A DNA stretch of 64,000 nt, from positions 897,501 to 961,500 of the forward strand of contig JAWDGP010005686.1 of the NCBI GenBank assembly GCA_033675545.1, in the 5' to 3' direction. Made by a program: the position numbers and the translations under genes. Position 1 is the stretch's first letter, and each line of letters starts with the position of its first letter. The stretch is from Elysia crispata (lineage: Eukaryota; Mollusca; Gastropoda; Plakobranchidae). Below the pieces are notes generated by a model. The model ran no database searches. It was given only the letters and a program-made list of their open reading frames with translations, and was not told the DNA's origin. Below are positions 24,955-36,466 of this stretch, in pieces.

Positions 24955-27900
24955 AGGATAGACCCAGTCACATGCTGCATAGATTCTAGACTCTTGTATT
25001 TGTATGTGTTTTTTTTTTCTGTGCTGAGGTATTTTTTTTTACACTAAAATCTTCGAAGTATGAAAGGAACAACTACTATAGGACTGGCATGGTCTACATC
25101 AACGGCGGCTTCAAAAACATGTCGGGCAAAGTGGAAGTTTTACGTTTCAATTGCAATGAAAGTAACATCAATATTGAATTCAGCGACTGAATGATTGCAT
25201 AGATGTATGAGAAAAAATCTGCATGGCTTTCACAATTAATTAGTTCTTTGAGAACGTTAAGAAGATGAAAGAAATAAAAAAGAGATTACTCAACTCTTAT
25301 GCTGTGTAGATAATAATGTTCCTTACTTGATTTGAGAGGTGATGTCTATCGTTCTTGGCCTATAAGAGCTGATTTTACCAAAAAATCACTAGGCTGATGC
25401 GACCCTAAACGGTTGATTTCCAACAATTTATGTACTTTATTCATAATGAACACTGAGCGACATTTTCGTTACAATCAAGCATTTAAATATAACTACATGT
25501 ATATTGATCTAGATCAAGTTAAGGTAGTGCAATGAAAAATTCTGAAAATTCTAGACCAACACAATTAAGTGTCTTGCAACAGTTACTGACAAGTGACAAC
25601 GCAGCACAATCTTAGCTGTGCAACAACACTCGTACAACCACAACAGATTAGCATAAAGTTCATGGGAGCTATTAAAAGAAATGATTGTTCACAAAATAGA
25701 AAAGTAAGAAGGGGTAAACATGAGGAACTTGGGATGATAATGTGACCGGCAGGCCCAATTTTCGGACAATTGTAGTGTCACACCGTCTTAGCCAATCTCC
25801 CTGTGGCCTGTCTCACCCTTCAGTGTTTTCAGTTATACCGTATTGCCAGTTTGTACTAATGTTGAAATTAATTTTTTTCTGTTCACGTCCTTGTTTAAAA
25901 AAACAAAAACAAAATATGGTGTAATTATTAATATTCACATTTATTAAAGATTCAAACTCATGGTAGGATTGATATAGAGATCATAAAGGCCTACATGTAT
26001 CAATTCAATTCATAAAAGAGAATTTGCCTCAAGATATCACAAAAAAATAGCCATGCTGGGCATATCATGATTTGCCCGACTTGGTTTATACAAAGACAAG
26101 GGAATCAAAGTCCAATTCTTGTAGTGCAAGTACTACAGAGCGGTCGGGCAAAATGACGTTTGCCCACCTTGGTGGATGATAGGCCTAGCAGCAGAGCTTG
26201 ACACTGAGATCAGGTATCAGAAGCAATGCGCTGCTCTAGCTGTCACTAACCCGGCGCGTGGAATATAAATCAGTTGCTTTGTGCTTGGAAGGGCCAGTTT
26301 ATTTTTTAACCTCTGACATTTAGATTCTATAGTATTTGCTTTGTTGTTAACTTTTTAAATATAATATGAAGTTTATTTATTGATTTCATCTCTTTGTTTT
26401 TGTGTTATTTTGTATTTCTCTACTAAATGACCTCTTTTTAAGGATAAAAACAAGTGGGGCACGGCACGCACGGGCCGCCCGTGGTCTAGATGTAAATGTA
26501 GATTTGTATCTAGACATTAGAGGCTTTCTCTTGACTGAAACTGCAAGTGTTTACAACCTCTTAACTTCATCCATTATTATTTTTCTGTCTCATCCTCTTG
26601 CTGATAACTAGACCCTTCACCATGGTGACAGTGAAAAGCTATATCTAATACTCAAAGCTAAATCAACTTGAAGATGACTGGGTAAATTTGCAGATGTCGG
26701 CCCAACTCATATTAGGGTTCATAATTGTATGTTTCCAGTTGAAATCGAAACTTGTAGTTTAATTGGAATTAAGACCAACACAAAAATGCTTATGTTTTGA
26801 GAAGTATTTATTTGCGACAAATAAAACCTCCATATTAGTGTTCAGCATATCAAATTCATTAAGAAAAAATACAATTTTAAAGCTTAGGGTGACTTGGGCC
26901 GACAACTGCAGTAATACCAATGCTGGATCTAGTCAAAAATAGAAATAATTTTAAAAATTGAACTGTAAATTGATGTTGATCCATACAAAAATTTCCCATA
27001 ATGCTAGCAAAATGTTTGTTTGTTGAAACAAATGAGGTTGTGTTAAAATTTGTGCTGAATCTTGTCACAAATAGAAATAGTTTTAAAAATTTAACTATAA
27101 ATCGATGTTATCCTTACAAAAATTTCCCATAATACTGGCGAAATGTTTGTCTTTCGAAAAAGAATAAATTATTGAGGTTTTGTTAAAATTTGTGGTGAAA
27201 TGCGAATGCGGAAGTGCTAAGCCCTACTGCTAGATTACTTTCCTTGTAGATGCCTAGTTATGCATCTTGTAAACATGCGGTTGGTTCAGTGGATATTCTA
27301 TAACAATTGAACATGTCTTGCGAGAGCTCCTATTTGTCTGCCTAGAGATTTATAGATCTAGACTCAGAATATATAGCACATCCCAAATTCATTCTAGTCA
27401 CAAATTATTAAGAATTCAAGTGTCTTGAACAAGTATTAGTTACTCATACAACATCGAAAATGCTAAGTTTTAGCTGGTCCCGAACATGTAAACTGTCAAA
27501 ATTGTATTAAATGGCTTTAGCAAGTGGCGAACTATTGCTCATGATTTCATGTGATATTAACAACTCTGCAAATAGCTGTAGATCCATATACTTTTAGACC
27601 AAAAAGAAGATTTTCTTAAAAATGCAAAAAAAAATATTTTTTTCCCATTAATTATTTGATTTTGAAATAAAATTTATCCAGCATTGATTACCCTGTAGTA
27701 AAAAAAATTTTTAACGATTCAAACCCTCTTTTTCTGAATGAGTTAGTAGTAACGTTAGTGCAGCAGAGGAGTAAGAGCCCCTGAAGTTTCTCTCGTGATT
27801 CAGTCAGACCCTTAGTTGATTTCATGATTTTGAAAGTTCCATGAGAATGAGCTTTTGGACAGAACAGTTAAAAGCAACTTCAATAAATTCTTATTTTTGC

Positions 27901-28578
27901 CTTTGTTACTGTAGTGTAAGTGTAAGTACTAAGTTTAAATTATTCATCACCTATGCCATTATATTTGATATGTTGGAGATATATGTCAAGCACTCCGGGG
28001 CAAATTGGGACTGGGCTAAGTGGCGTTCTAGAAATTATTTTGATAATTAAAGTGTTTTTTTTGGTTCAGGTCTTGCCTGCTAAATTAATTAGGTAGAAGA
28101 ACAAAAGAAAACCTTTAAGTCTTTAATAATGCTTTAACCTTGGGATGTAAAAAAAAAAATATATTTATATAAATACACTAAATCTTTTGGCCATCCCTTT
28201 TTTATTCCAAGAATTTCTTTTGGTAACACAGTCAAGGGTTTATACTTACAATATTTTTTAAGCAATAACAATTTGTAAATTTTTTGTGGGATATAGGGTC
28301 GTGCAAAGACCCAGGGTTTGTGCAAGAAAGTTGTAGAAATGAAAAAAAAAAACAATAATCACTTCGAGACTATTTTTTTGCAGCGCGAGTGGATTGGGGA
28401 AAGTGGGGGAAAGAGAGAGGTTTGTATTCCTTTTCAGAGTGCACATGCAATTTTCTCATGAGTTTCACCCCCAAATGAACAAGCTATATCTAAATTAGAA
28501 TGTGTAGCTTATGTATAGCTACTTTAGCATTTACTACCTGACAGAAGGCATAACAATTCAGTTGTCAGTCAAGGGTTT
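24955..28578. other. AT-rich gene-free stretch
   Basis: I find no supported gene. Short frames such as 25061-25192 and 26402-26611 lack recognisable domains, and neither has supporting splice or repeat structure. Apart from the duplication at 26920-27210, nothing stands out. Confidence 0.55.
26920..27210. repeat. 132-bp diverged tandem duplication
   Basis: The two halves share ATAGAAAT..TTTTAAAAAT, ACAAAAATTTCCCATAAT, CGAAATGTTTGT-like and TTGTTAAAATTTGTG blocks at a 132-bp offset, with roughly one change every six to eight bases. An old local duplication without coding capacity. Confidence 0.75.
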
Positions 28579-28910
28579 AATTAGTGAAACAAACGAGGCT
28601 TACCTTGGCAAGGTGATGATTGTTTCCGATTTTATGGAAACAGTCGTCAGGAACGGAGGTGTAAATTGAGAACTGTGGGAGGTGCCGCTAGCCAGAATTT
28701 AGAGTGTAACTCATTTGTGCTTGTATACATCCACTTGAAAGAATTGTACGTTCTTAACACAAATAACAAGATAAACTATGCATAGCTAATGGTTAGATCA
28801 ACAAGGGTGGGAAGGGAGGTCAATTTACACCTCTTTTCCTGACGACTGTTTCCATGAAATCAGAAACAATCATCACCTTACCAAGGTAAGCCTTGCTTGT
28901 TTCACTAATT
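28579..28910. repeat. Fold-back palindrome, 90-bp arms
   Basis: 28579-28669 is repeated in inverted orientation at 28821-28910 with about 7 mismatches in 90, separated by about 150 bp. The inner edge of each arm carries the GTCGTCAGG...GTGTAAATTG motif, which is related to the terminal repeat of the neighbouring DIRS-type element. Probably a non-autonomous derivative or a rearranged end of that element. Confidence 0.8.
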
Positions 28911-29046
28911 TTATCTCACCAGCCGTCAGGCTCCACGGTGTAACTTGAGAATTTAGAGCCACAAGCACAAATGAGGAATATAAAAGATATTATGACAAAT
29001 TACGGGCGTGTTGTACACGACTGTATGATTTGGTCGTCATAAATTG

Positions 29047-30120
29047 TCATTTTTGGTTCATAAAATTGTCAATTATAGAAGTACCAAAATTTGATTTCGG
29101 TGTCTTTTTATAAAACTTGGTAAAGGTGCTATCGCTGGCCCAACCAGCTGCACTATTAATGGTAGATATTGATACACCAATGTTGGTTGTGTAACTAATG
29201 CTGGCTGCACCAATGTTGGTTGCATAACTAATGCTGGCTGCACCAGTGCTATGTGCTGTATACACAGATCTTCTATACCTGATCTCTCTAATGTTATTTT
29301 ATTTTTTCTGGCTGGTTTGTGGGGCTTTTGCCAGCTGATAAGTAATTTGGTTTCTTCGCTAATAAGTTCAGACGTCCGTTTTACTTGTATTTGAAGGAGA
29401 TAGACTAAACAAAGAGAGCGATTGACGGAAAAGGCGATCAATTCAACGGTGCTTGACGCACTCCTTTGCGAGAATGTTTAAACAGGCTAGGCACAAAAAT
29501 TATACATTTATGGTCTGACAATTCATATGATTCATGTCTGACTTATGTCGAACTAAAAGCATTAGAGTAAGAGTAAGCGAATCTTAAAGGCCACCAGGTT
29601 TCCAAAATATTCAAAACGTCATCAACACTCCACATGCATGTCCTTGCTGTTTGAGGCATAGAATGTTTAAGCTTGTAGAAGCCTTTCATAAGCCGCTCAA
29701 CAATGGGTAATCTATCAAACGTTTTATCATCTGATACTCTCAAAGGGAGTGAAAGAGCCGACCTGGTGATGCATAACGATGGGTATGAAGCTCCTTGTTT
29801 GTGCAGCTCAGTTAGAAGTAATAGCTGTGGCTATAGACGCCTTAGAGGGATCTTAAGTCCTCTTAGCTGTAAACTCACATCACTTGCGAATGTAGATGGC
29901 GTACACTTTCTCTGTTTCAGTTCTGCATGATGACATGATGATGTCAATAGCTTCATCTGAAATGCCTTGGTTTGCATATATTGCAGCCTGACATTTTGCA
30001 AACTAATATCCTGAAGTGTTTGTGTAGCCGATGGGGCCCATGTGGAGCTTATGGTAATTGGAGAAGATTGATGTGTGCAGACAGTAAGACTGGATTGGCT
30101 GTCAATATCTCCAGTAGAAC
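29047..30120 (-). pseudogene. Tyrosine recombinase remnant of the DIRS element
   Basis: Conserved pieces in several frames. The piece near 30000-29850 (AFQMKLL... / ISDEAIDIIMSSCRTETEKVY) resembles the N-terminal SAM-like region. PIVERLMKGFYKLKHSMPQTARTC... at about 29690-29610 is typical of the central region. The catalytic C-terminus at 29047-29265 reads AHSTGAASISY...GWASDSTFTKFYKK. The invariant Arg of the HxxR box is Gly (codon 29242-29244), and a 33-bp in-frame duplication (GAASISYATNI / GAASISYTTNI) follows. The candidate nucleophilic Tyr in KFYKK is present. With stops, frameshifts and the lost Arg, the enzyme must be inactive. Confidence 0.75.
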
Positions 30121-30349
30121 TGGGTAGAATGCCTGATTTGGCCAGTACAGGGCGACTTCTGTGCCCGTCGCAATGTCCTCCTGGAATTTCTGCTGTGTCC
30201 ACCTAAGTTTATATTCCTGGATTTTGTATCAGCTTCTGTATTTAGGCAACTTTGAATGTAAGTTGTGCTTATCCAAATGCCTGTTGATATGCACTAGCAC
30301 TAAAGCTGTTTCGCTATGGTGTTCAGGAATTCAGATTTCTGTGATCCCA

Positions 30350-31656
30350 TTTTGTTTATGCAGTGCAGAGCACTAGTCAAGCTTTAGCTGAATGTGTGTG
30401 TTCTTCAAGTCTTTAACAAAAGGTTTTAAAGCATAAAATGAAGCCATTAGTTCTAGGCAGTTTATTTGGCAATGTGATATTTCACTTTCTGTCTTGTGGC
30501 CTCAAATTGTTTTTCCATTACACAATGCATTCCATCCAGAGTTACTAGTATCGCTTGTTATAACCAGAGAAGGGCTACCTAGCATAATATGACATTATGC
30601 GCCGTAGGCAAGTTCTGAATCCACCACTCGATCTCTCGTAGAGAGTTCTCACACAATACTATTTTGGCTTCCCAATTACCTTTATTTGCTTTAATAGCTG
30701 AGGCTTTGTATCGTTCTAACGTACGATAATGCAGTGGGCCATGCATGACACAAGGGAAAGCAGCTATCAGCTGATCTATGAGACTTGCTAGTTCTTGTAT
30801 AGGAACTCTAGGTTGGTCATGGATATTCAAGCAGTATGCAATAATCTTACTCATCCAGTCCTCTTTAACGTGATAGTCATGGACACTGAGGATACTTGAA
30901 ATCTCATACGATATTACCTGCGTAGGCTCTAATATTGATTTATCAGGATGTACAACAAATCCCAATTTGTCAAAGTGATGGTAGCAATAATATTCGTTGT
31001 GCATAATTCAATCAATTTACCCACTAACAAAGAGTCGTCAAGAAACTCCGTGGATATATGACCCCAGATGTGTAATGTGCCATAGGTAGGTTTTGTAAGT
31101 TTGGTAAAATTTCTTGGTGCCTGGGACAGATCATTGAGGTAACAGGTAAATTGATACAAATCATCGCCTGATTTAAACTTAAAACTTTTCGGTCTTGAAA
31201 TGCAATGGGCACACTGAAGTAAGCAAGATAGATATCTATGCTTGCCCTCAAGCAATTGGGCGTGATTAATGTGATTGCCTTGTTAAAGGTTTCCATCTTA
31301 AATTTCTTATAGCGAACATAATTGTTAGACTCTTAAGATAACCCAAAGGGACAAATCCTTTTTCTCCCTAGCAAAAAAGCCTGATACAAACTCGCCCTGT
31401 TCTGGTGTGGTTCTCCTAATAGTATTAGACGAAGCTAGCTTAGCTATCTCATCATTTACCCTTGTCATTTGCTCTAAGGGAATTGAAAGCTATGCTCTGT
31501 TTCAGCAATTAGTTCTACACGAGTTCCTTCGACCATTTCAAAGATATTACAATCACTAATTATTCCTTCCCATTTTCTGATACAATGTCTAATTTGGCCA
31601 CCCTCAAAATTAAGCTTTTTAGAGAGTAAATTTTCTCTCACTTGCTCTATGTTCAT
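30350..31656 (-). pseudogene. Reverse transcriptase/RNase H remnant of the DIRS element
   Basis: From right to left on the minus strand: FEGGQIRHCIRKWEGIISDCNIF at about 31600 (pre-RT), YQFTCYLNDLSQAPRNFTKL and STEFLDDSLLVG at 31150-31010 (palm, with FLDD in place of the usual YIDD), LGFVVHPDKSILEPTQ and ELASLIDQLIAAFPCVMHGPLHYRTLE at 30960-30720, then an RNase H piece with INCLELMASFYALK near 30450. These are landmark blocks of DIRS-type Pol. Several frameshifts and stops separate them, so it is not functional. Confidence 0.8.
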
Positions 31657-31689
31657 GACCAGAGCATTGGCCGGCGACTTTAATGATTT

Positions 31690-33021
31690 TTATTCGTTCT
31701 GTGTTTTGTGGCAAAGAGGCGAGAGTCGGTCTGGTTTGCTCCCTCCCTCCCCACTCGACCTAAAAAAGGACAGGTAGGTTTGAACCAAAATTTTTGTTGT
31801 AGAGAAACAGTTAGCCTCTCGTGCATCTTTAAGGCTTAATGTCCCTGCCGTAAAGAAAAGTATTGAATGCATCTGTTGTGTCACAAAGCGTTTTAAAATC
31901 AGGAGGGAGCACGTAGCGCATGAGGTCACGGCAAAGTTTTGTGACAGACTTGTGAGTATGGCCCAACGGGATCATGGCATCTGTAAGGCTTGAATGAAAG
32001 CCGTTATTTATTTATGTTACTTTTGGCTAAATCATCGGCGCATCTGGCGAGAGCGATCGTTGCTTTCGATATTTGTCTCTGGACATTGGTCATTTTGACA
32101 TCAGTCCTTTTGGCCGGAGTTGTTAGGTGACCTCTATATTTCCTTGTTTGTATGGGGAGCAGTCAGTTTCTGACATTGGCCGATCGTTTGGAGTGGTCAT
32201 ATTTTACCTTAAGTTTATTAGGATCAGTTTAGGTTTGAAACCTTTTTTTGAGAAAGTGGCTAGGCTAGGCCATAAACCTTCTTCCTCCCTCTTCGTCGAC
32301 CATAAACTTCTCCGCTGCAGTAAAGGTGTCAGATGTCTCTGCTGGCCCTGGTTTATGGCAAGTATCGCGTAGCCTACGTTGCCATTCATCAACAGAGATG
32401 GCTTTTAATTGGCGTTCCAAGCCTGTTGCACCGAAGTAATTAGAGCTGACTGTGTCTTGATCTGAGCAAGGATAGGACAATGAGGTTGTATTGTCATGCT
32501 CGAGATCTATCCATCTTCCATCTCAGTGTCAGAGATGGGATGGAATAACGGAGCATTGGTCTCTGTCTAAGCTTTGGCAAAAGCGGTACTTTCTGACTCT
32601 CCTACTAGGGAGGAATAAACATGTTTGTATCTTTGGACTGTATGTCCTTTATTTCTTTCTGAGAGCTTCAATCCCCAATGGTCTGTGTCATAGCTTTGTA
32701 CTTTCTGACGCTCCTACTAGGGAGAAACACACATGTTTGCGTTTTTTTTTGTTTGGACTTTAAGTCCTTTGTTTGCTTTCTCAGAGATTCAGTCATCAAT
32801 GTATTTGCCTGTAAGGCTTCAAGAATAGTGGGGTTTTGTTGGAAACCAGATTTCTCTCCTTCATGTCCTGTTCTTTCATTTTGGTCTTTATTTAAAAGTT
32901 TGTCCGGCAGAGAATCCATAGTAGATAACAGGTGATTATTAACTAAACTGCAGAAAAAAGATAAGATGTATTTTGCTCTTTGCTTTGAAATTATTAATGT
33001 GTTAAAAGGCACTAAGTTCAC
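31690..33021 (-). pseudogene. gag-like ORF1 remnant of the DIRS element
   Basis: Minus-strand pieces upstream of the RT include NPTILEALQANTLMTESLRKQ at about 32850-32780 and a stretch ending PDRLSPLCHKTQNE near 31700. They occupy the position of the DIRS gag-like protein and loosely resemble it. A 112-bp tandem duplication interrupts it at 32587-32801. Assignment rests mostly on position. Confidence 0.5.
32587..32801. repeat. 112-bp tandem duplication inside the DIRS gag region
   Basis: TACTTTCTGACTCTCCTACTA at 32587 recurs as TACTTTCTGACGCTCCTACTA at 32699, and similarity continues through the AAACATGTTTG and TCAGAGATTCA-type blocks. It arose after or during decay of the element. Confidence 0.8.
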
Positions 33022-33906
33022 GCAAATGGCAGCAGTGTGCTAATAATGCTCATTGAAGCAGGTAACACGATTAAATCCTGATGCGAAAGGAAGAAATTCA
33101 GGTCCGGCCAACTTGGCGATTCCCAGCGAGCTGGCTACTTGCACCTCCCGTGGTTCTAAAGTTACATCGTAAAGCCTGACGGCTGGTGAAGTAAAATCAT
33201 AACGCGGTAAAAATACCTTTAAATGTTACATCAACCTATATCTGGCGAGAGTTACACGCAAAATATACCTGTCAATTGTGAATTCTTTAAACATCTAAAC
33301 AATTTTACTCATTTTGCATCAAAGGAACTAAATGAACCTAAAAAATTAAGGTTGGTTAGAAAATTTAGTCAAATATAGATTTGCAGGATGTTTACGCCTT
33401 AATTGAATACTTATATCAGAGGTTAGTAAGGTTCAGTTGCTGTTATATCAATCCATGAAAAATCGGTGAAATCGGTAAGAAATGGAGCTTTTCTCCTCGT
33501 TTTTTTTTTTTTTTACATTGAAAGGTTAATTCCTTTCTTCCCTTTTGTTTTGCAACATATAGTAAAACATTTTCTGTATGAAGATCTGCAGGGACTTCCT
33601 ATGAGCAGCTGGGAATAAGACTTTGACTCAATGTCCTTAACCCATCCAAATGTCTTCCAAAATTGAACTCAAATGGTGTTGGCTTTGTGTATAACAAAAA
33701 AAAAAAAATGTTATGAAAATTTTCTATTAAAATCAAGATACAAGTGACTTTACTGCCTTCAAAGTACATAATGTGCTCATTGAGGCTGCTGGGGAAATTT
33801 TTAATTTTTAATTATAATGACATTTAGAACAACAAATTATGAACATATGTTTTTACTGTTTTCACATCCTTATACTCTAATTATCTAATATGTTCTCCAA
33901 TTTCAG

Positions 33907-36466
33907 TCTCAAGAAATCGATGAAATAATCAAGAGAATCATGGCTCATAAGGGAGTGATGGGTGTCATCATAGTCAATAATGATGGTAAGGTACACTTTG
34001 TCTTTTTTTTTCTCATTATTTTTACCATGGAGATCTCACTTTTTAAATATAAAAGTATACTCAAGTTTTTATTATTTGAATGTGTTATTTGATTTTAATT
34101 ATCAATTATCAGTGTTGCTTGTTCACAACTATTGTTATTGTCTTTCAATGAGTCCTATGCAGAACAAGTTAAAAGGTTTTTTTTTTTTTTTTTCTTCTTA
34201 AATAAAAGCAATGTGAAGTGAATTCAGATATGTCAATGCTATCTTTGAAATTGTCTTAAAGCTTCAAAAACTGTTAAAAAATTATTTATGATAGTTTTAA
34301 GATGATTCCAACTGCTTTTGGTGATTTTGTGACAATTCTTTTCATATACAGTTTCTAAGCATCCTTTTTTTTTTTCTTTACATTATTATTTTTACTTACA
34401 AATAAGAACAATTTTCTCATTTTGAGATTCTCAAACATTTTATTCTCTTCTATATTTGTCGTGCAGGTATACCTCTCCGATCCACTTTGGAGAACTCTCA
34501 GTCAGTCCACTACGCCAGCCAGATTCACAGTCTAGCATCAAAAGCAAGGGCTGTTATTCGTGAAATTGACTCTTCCAATGACCTCCGCTTCCTGAGGGTG
34601 CGATCTTCAAAGCATGAAATTCTAGTTGCCCCTGGTATGTGTATTTTTGAACAAGCTATTTTAATCCATTATATAGTCAGGTTATAACCAGAGCAGGGTG
34701 GCTAGGGAAGTAGGGGAAAAGAAAGCTGAGTAGAAATTAAAGCATAAAAAGCTGGTAGATTCTATGATAAGAAAAGATATTGAAATGGACATTTAGTTAT
34801 TTTCTGAAACAGCATTTCTGATCTTATATGACAGAAGAAAGTTAAGAAAGCTCATTCCAAAGAATGTCATAATATTTTTTAAGGAAAAATGATGGAGAGA
34901 AATGTAGGATCTGCAGCCTCTTTCTTCTCTCATATCACCTTTATTTTTGGTGGTAGGATTTTTGTAGAGCAGTGACCATCTTTGTTTTATTTTCGAGAGT
35001 GACAATTTTGTAGACCTGTAAGGACTTTTCTAATCCAAATTTACCCGGACACCTCGCAGAGTTTTGAGTGAGATTAAAAATTTCAAGGGATATAGTGCTG
35101 TTTTCAGCCAAAAATTGTGTCTTGAAATGTCAAAAGCTGAAATAGTCATCAACCTTTCATGAAATTACTGGTGCAGTAAATTTTAAAATTTATGTCCACA
35201 TCATCTTTTAGAGGAAAAATTGTGCTCAGGATGCATTGCTAAAAACTGTATCACATTGAAAACCTGATAGTTTGACAACCAAAGGCTAAGGACATTAATG
35301 TAGAAATTTTAACCAAAAAAAAATATGAAGGTGAGAGAAGTATCCTGTTTTATGCTCTAAAAAATAATGCACAGATACCACCTTGAAGATGGTTTAAATG
35401 AGTCACATGTCCTTTATATTAAATCCAATAGTGTTGATAGCAAAGAATAATGCATTTTTTTGAGTGACTGATTAAAACAATGGATGGAATTATATTACAC
35501 TAGCCCAGGTTGTAAACTTTTTATCGGAAAAAGCTCCTACATTTGTAAGATATCAGAGTACAGACATACCCCTTGTGCACATTAATTGTTCCAATTTCAG
35601 TATTTGCTGAGATGTCTAAATTTCCACCACTTATCTAATCTTCTCTATCAATGATCCATTCAACCTTTTGTTTTCTGGCACCCCCATAATTTATGGGGAA
35701 ATTTATAATGGAAAAAAGTGTTTTTCCTCCTTCTATTCTTTCTGTCCTTGTTTGTAAAGAACAAAGGCAATGAGAGGCAGACTTAATGCTAGGCCATATC
35801 AAAGCTGAGTTTGACAAATGGATAACAAAAAAAAAACTAATTAGGGATAAGGGAAAATTACATGTAATGATGTACTTATGGGCATACAAAGTACCAGCTG
35901 AACTCAAAAAACATTTTATTGAAGAAACAATTAGTCTCAATATTTGCATGATACACTTTTATATAAAACATGAGTTATGCTTTCTGGTTGAAAACAAATA
36001 ATTTTGTCGATAATCAGAAGCACAAAGAAGAAGACTCTAGTACTTTTTTTTTAATACTTTATCAATTTTCTTTTTATTTTGCATGTTTTATTGAACCTTT
36101 TTTGGTCACTGAAATTTTCACAGTTTTAAATATATTGGAAGTATTGTCAAAGTCTGCAAAGGTAATAATTTTAATGAAACTCAATTTATCCTAGTGCCAT
36201 CCTTTCTGCCTGGTAAAATAATGGCAGCCTATATGAACAGACAATTTGGGTTGTTTTGATAGGATGTAATTATTTAAGGTTGTCTGAAATATATCTATTT
36301 ATTAATGATTTCATATAACAGAAAAATTTGACTTTTGAGGATCTTAAACAATACAAATGTTTAAATTCATTTGCTGCTTGGGAAACTTAATTTTTCCTCT
36401 TTATGTCTTTCCTCTCCAGACCATGACTACTTTATGATTGTCATACAGAAAGATGCTGGCAATTGA
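33907..36466 (+). CDS. DYNLRB: Dynein light chain, roadblock type (first exon not identified)
   Basis: Exons 33907-33985, 34467-34634 and 36420-36466 join in phase to 97 residues plus TGA. The product shows EIIKRIMAHKGVMGVIIVNNDGIP, then a YASQIHSLASKARAVIREID helix, then DLRFLRVRSSKHEILVAP and DHDYFMIVIQ. This matches the roadblock/LC7 light chain, which dimerises and links the dynein intermediate chain to cargo in cytoplasmic and ciliary dyneins; the family is about 96 residues, so only the initiator region is missing. In animals the ATG commonly lies in a tiny first exon, and I could not place it. It may lie left of the DIRS insertion. Changes such as SQSVHYAS and the QKDAGN tail differ from the usual vertebrate sequence, so this may be a divergent paralogue. 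Intron 3 (34635-36419) holds no other gene. Confidence 0.88.

Larger units (their letters stand above)
28915..33190 (-). mobile_element. Decayed DIRS-type tyrosine-recombinase retrotransposon
   Basis: Read on the minus strand, the interior order is gag-like, reverse transcriptase, RNase H, tyrosine recombinase, all broken by stops. The edges are inverted repeats: TCACCAGCCGTCAGG...TGTAACTT at about 28916-28951 matches the reverse complement of about 33153-33188 at about 32 of 36 positions. Inverted ends plus a tyrosine recombinase instead of an integrase characterise DIRS-like elements; Ngaro-type elements have split direct repeats instead. The insertion ends about 700 bp upstream of the first visible exon of the dynein light chain gene and probably lies in its first intron. 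Confidence 0.75.

Noticed and set aside
25061..25192. Short frame with a coding look (YINGGFKNMSGKVEV in one frame)
   Set aside because: Under 45 codons, two frames compete, and no splice structure or family supports it.
26074..26150. Short inverted TTGCCCGAC / GTCGGGCAA pair
   Set aside because: Only about 9 bp per arm and no flanking repeat; chance is likely.
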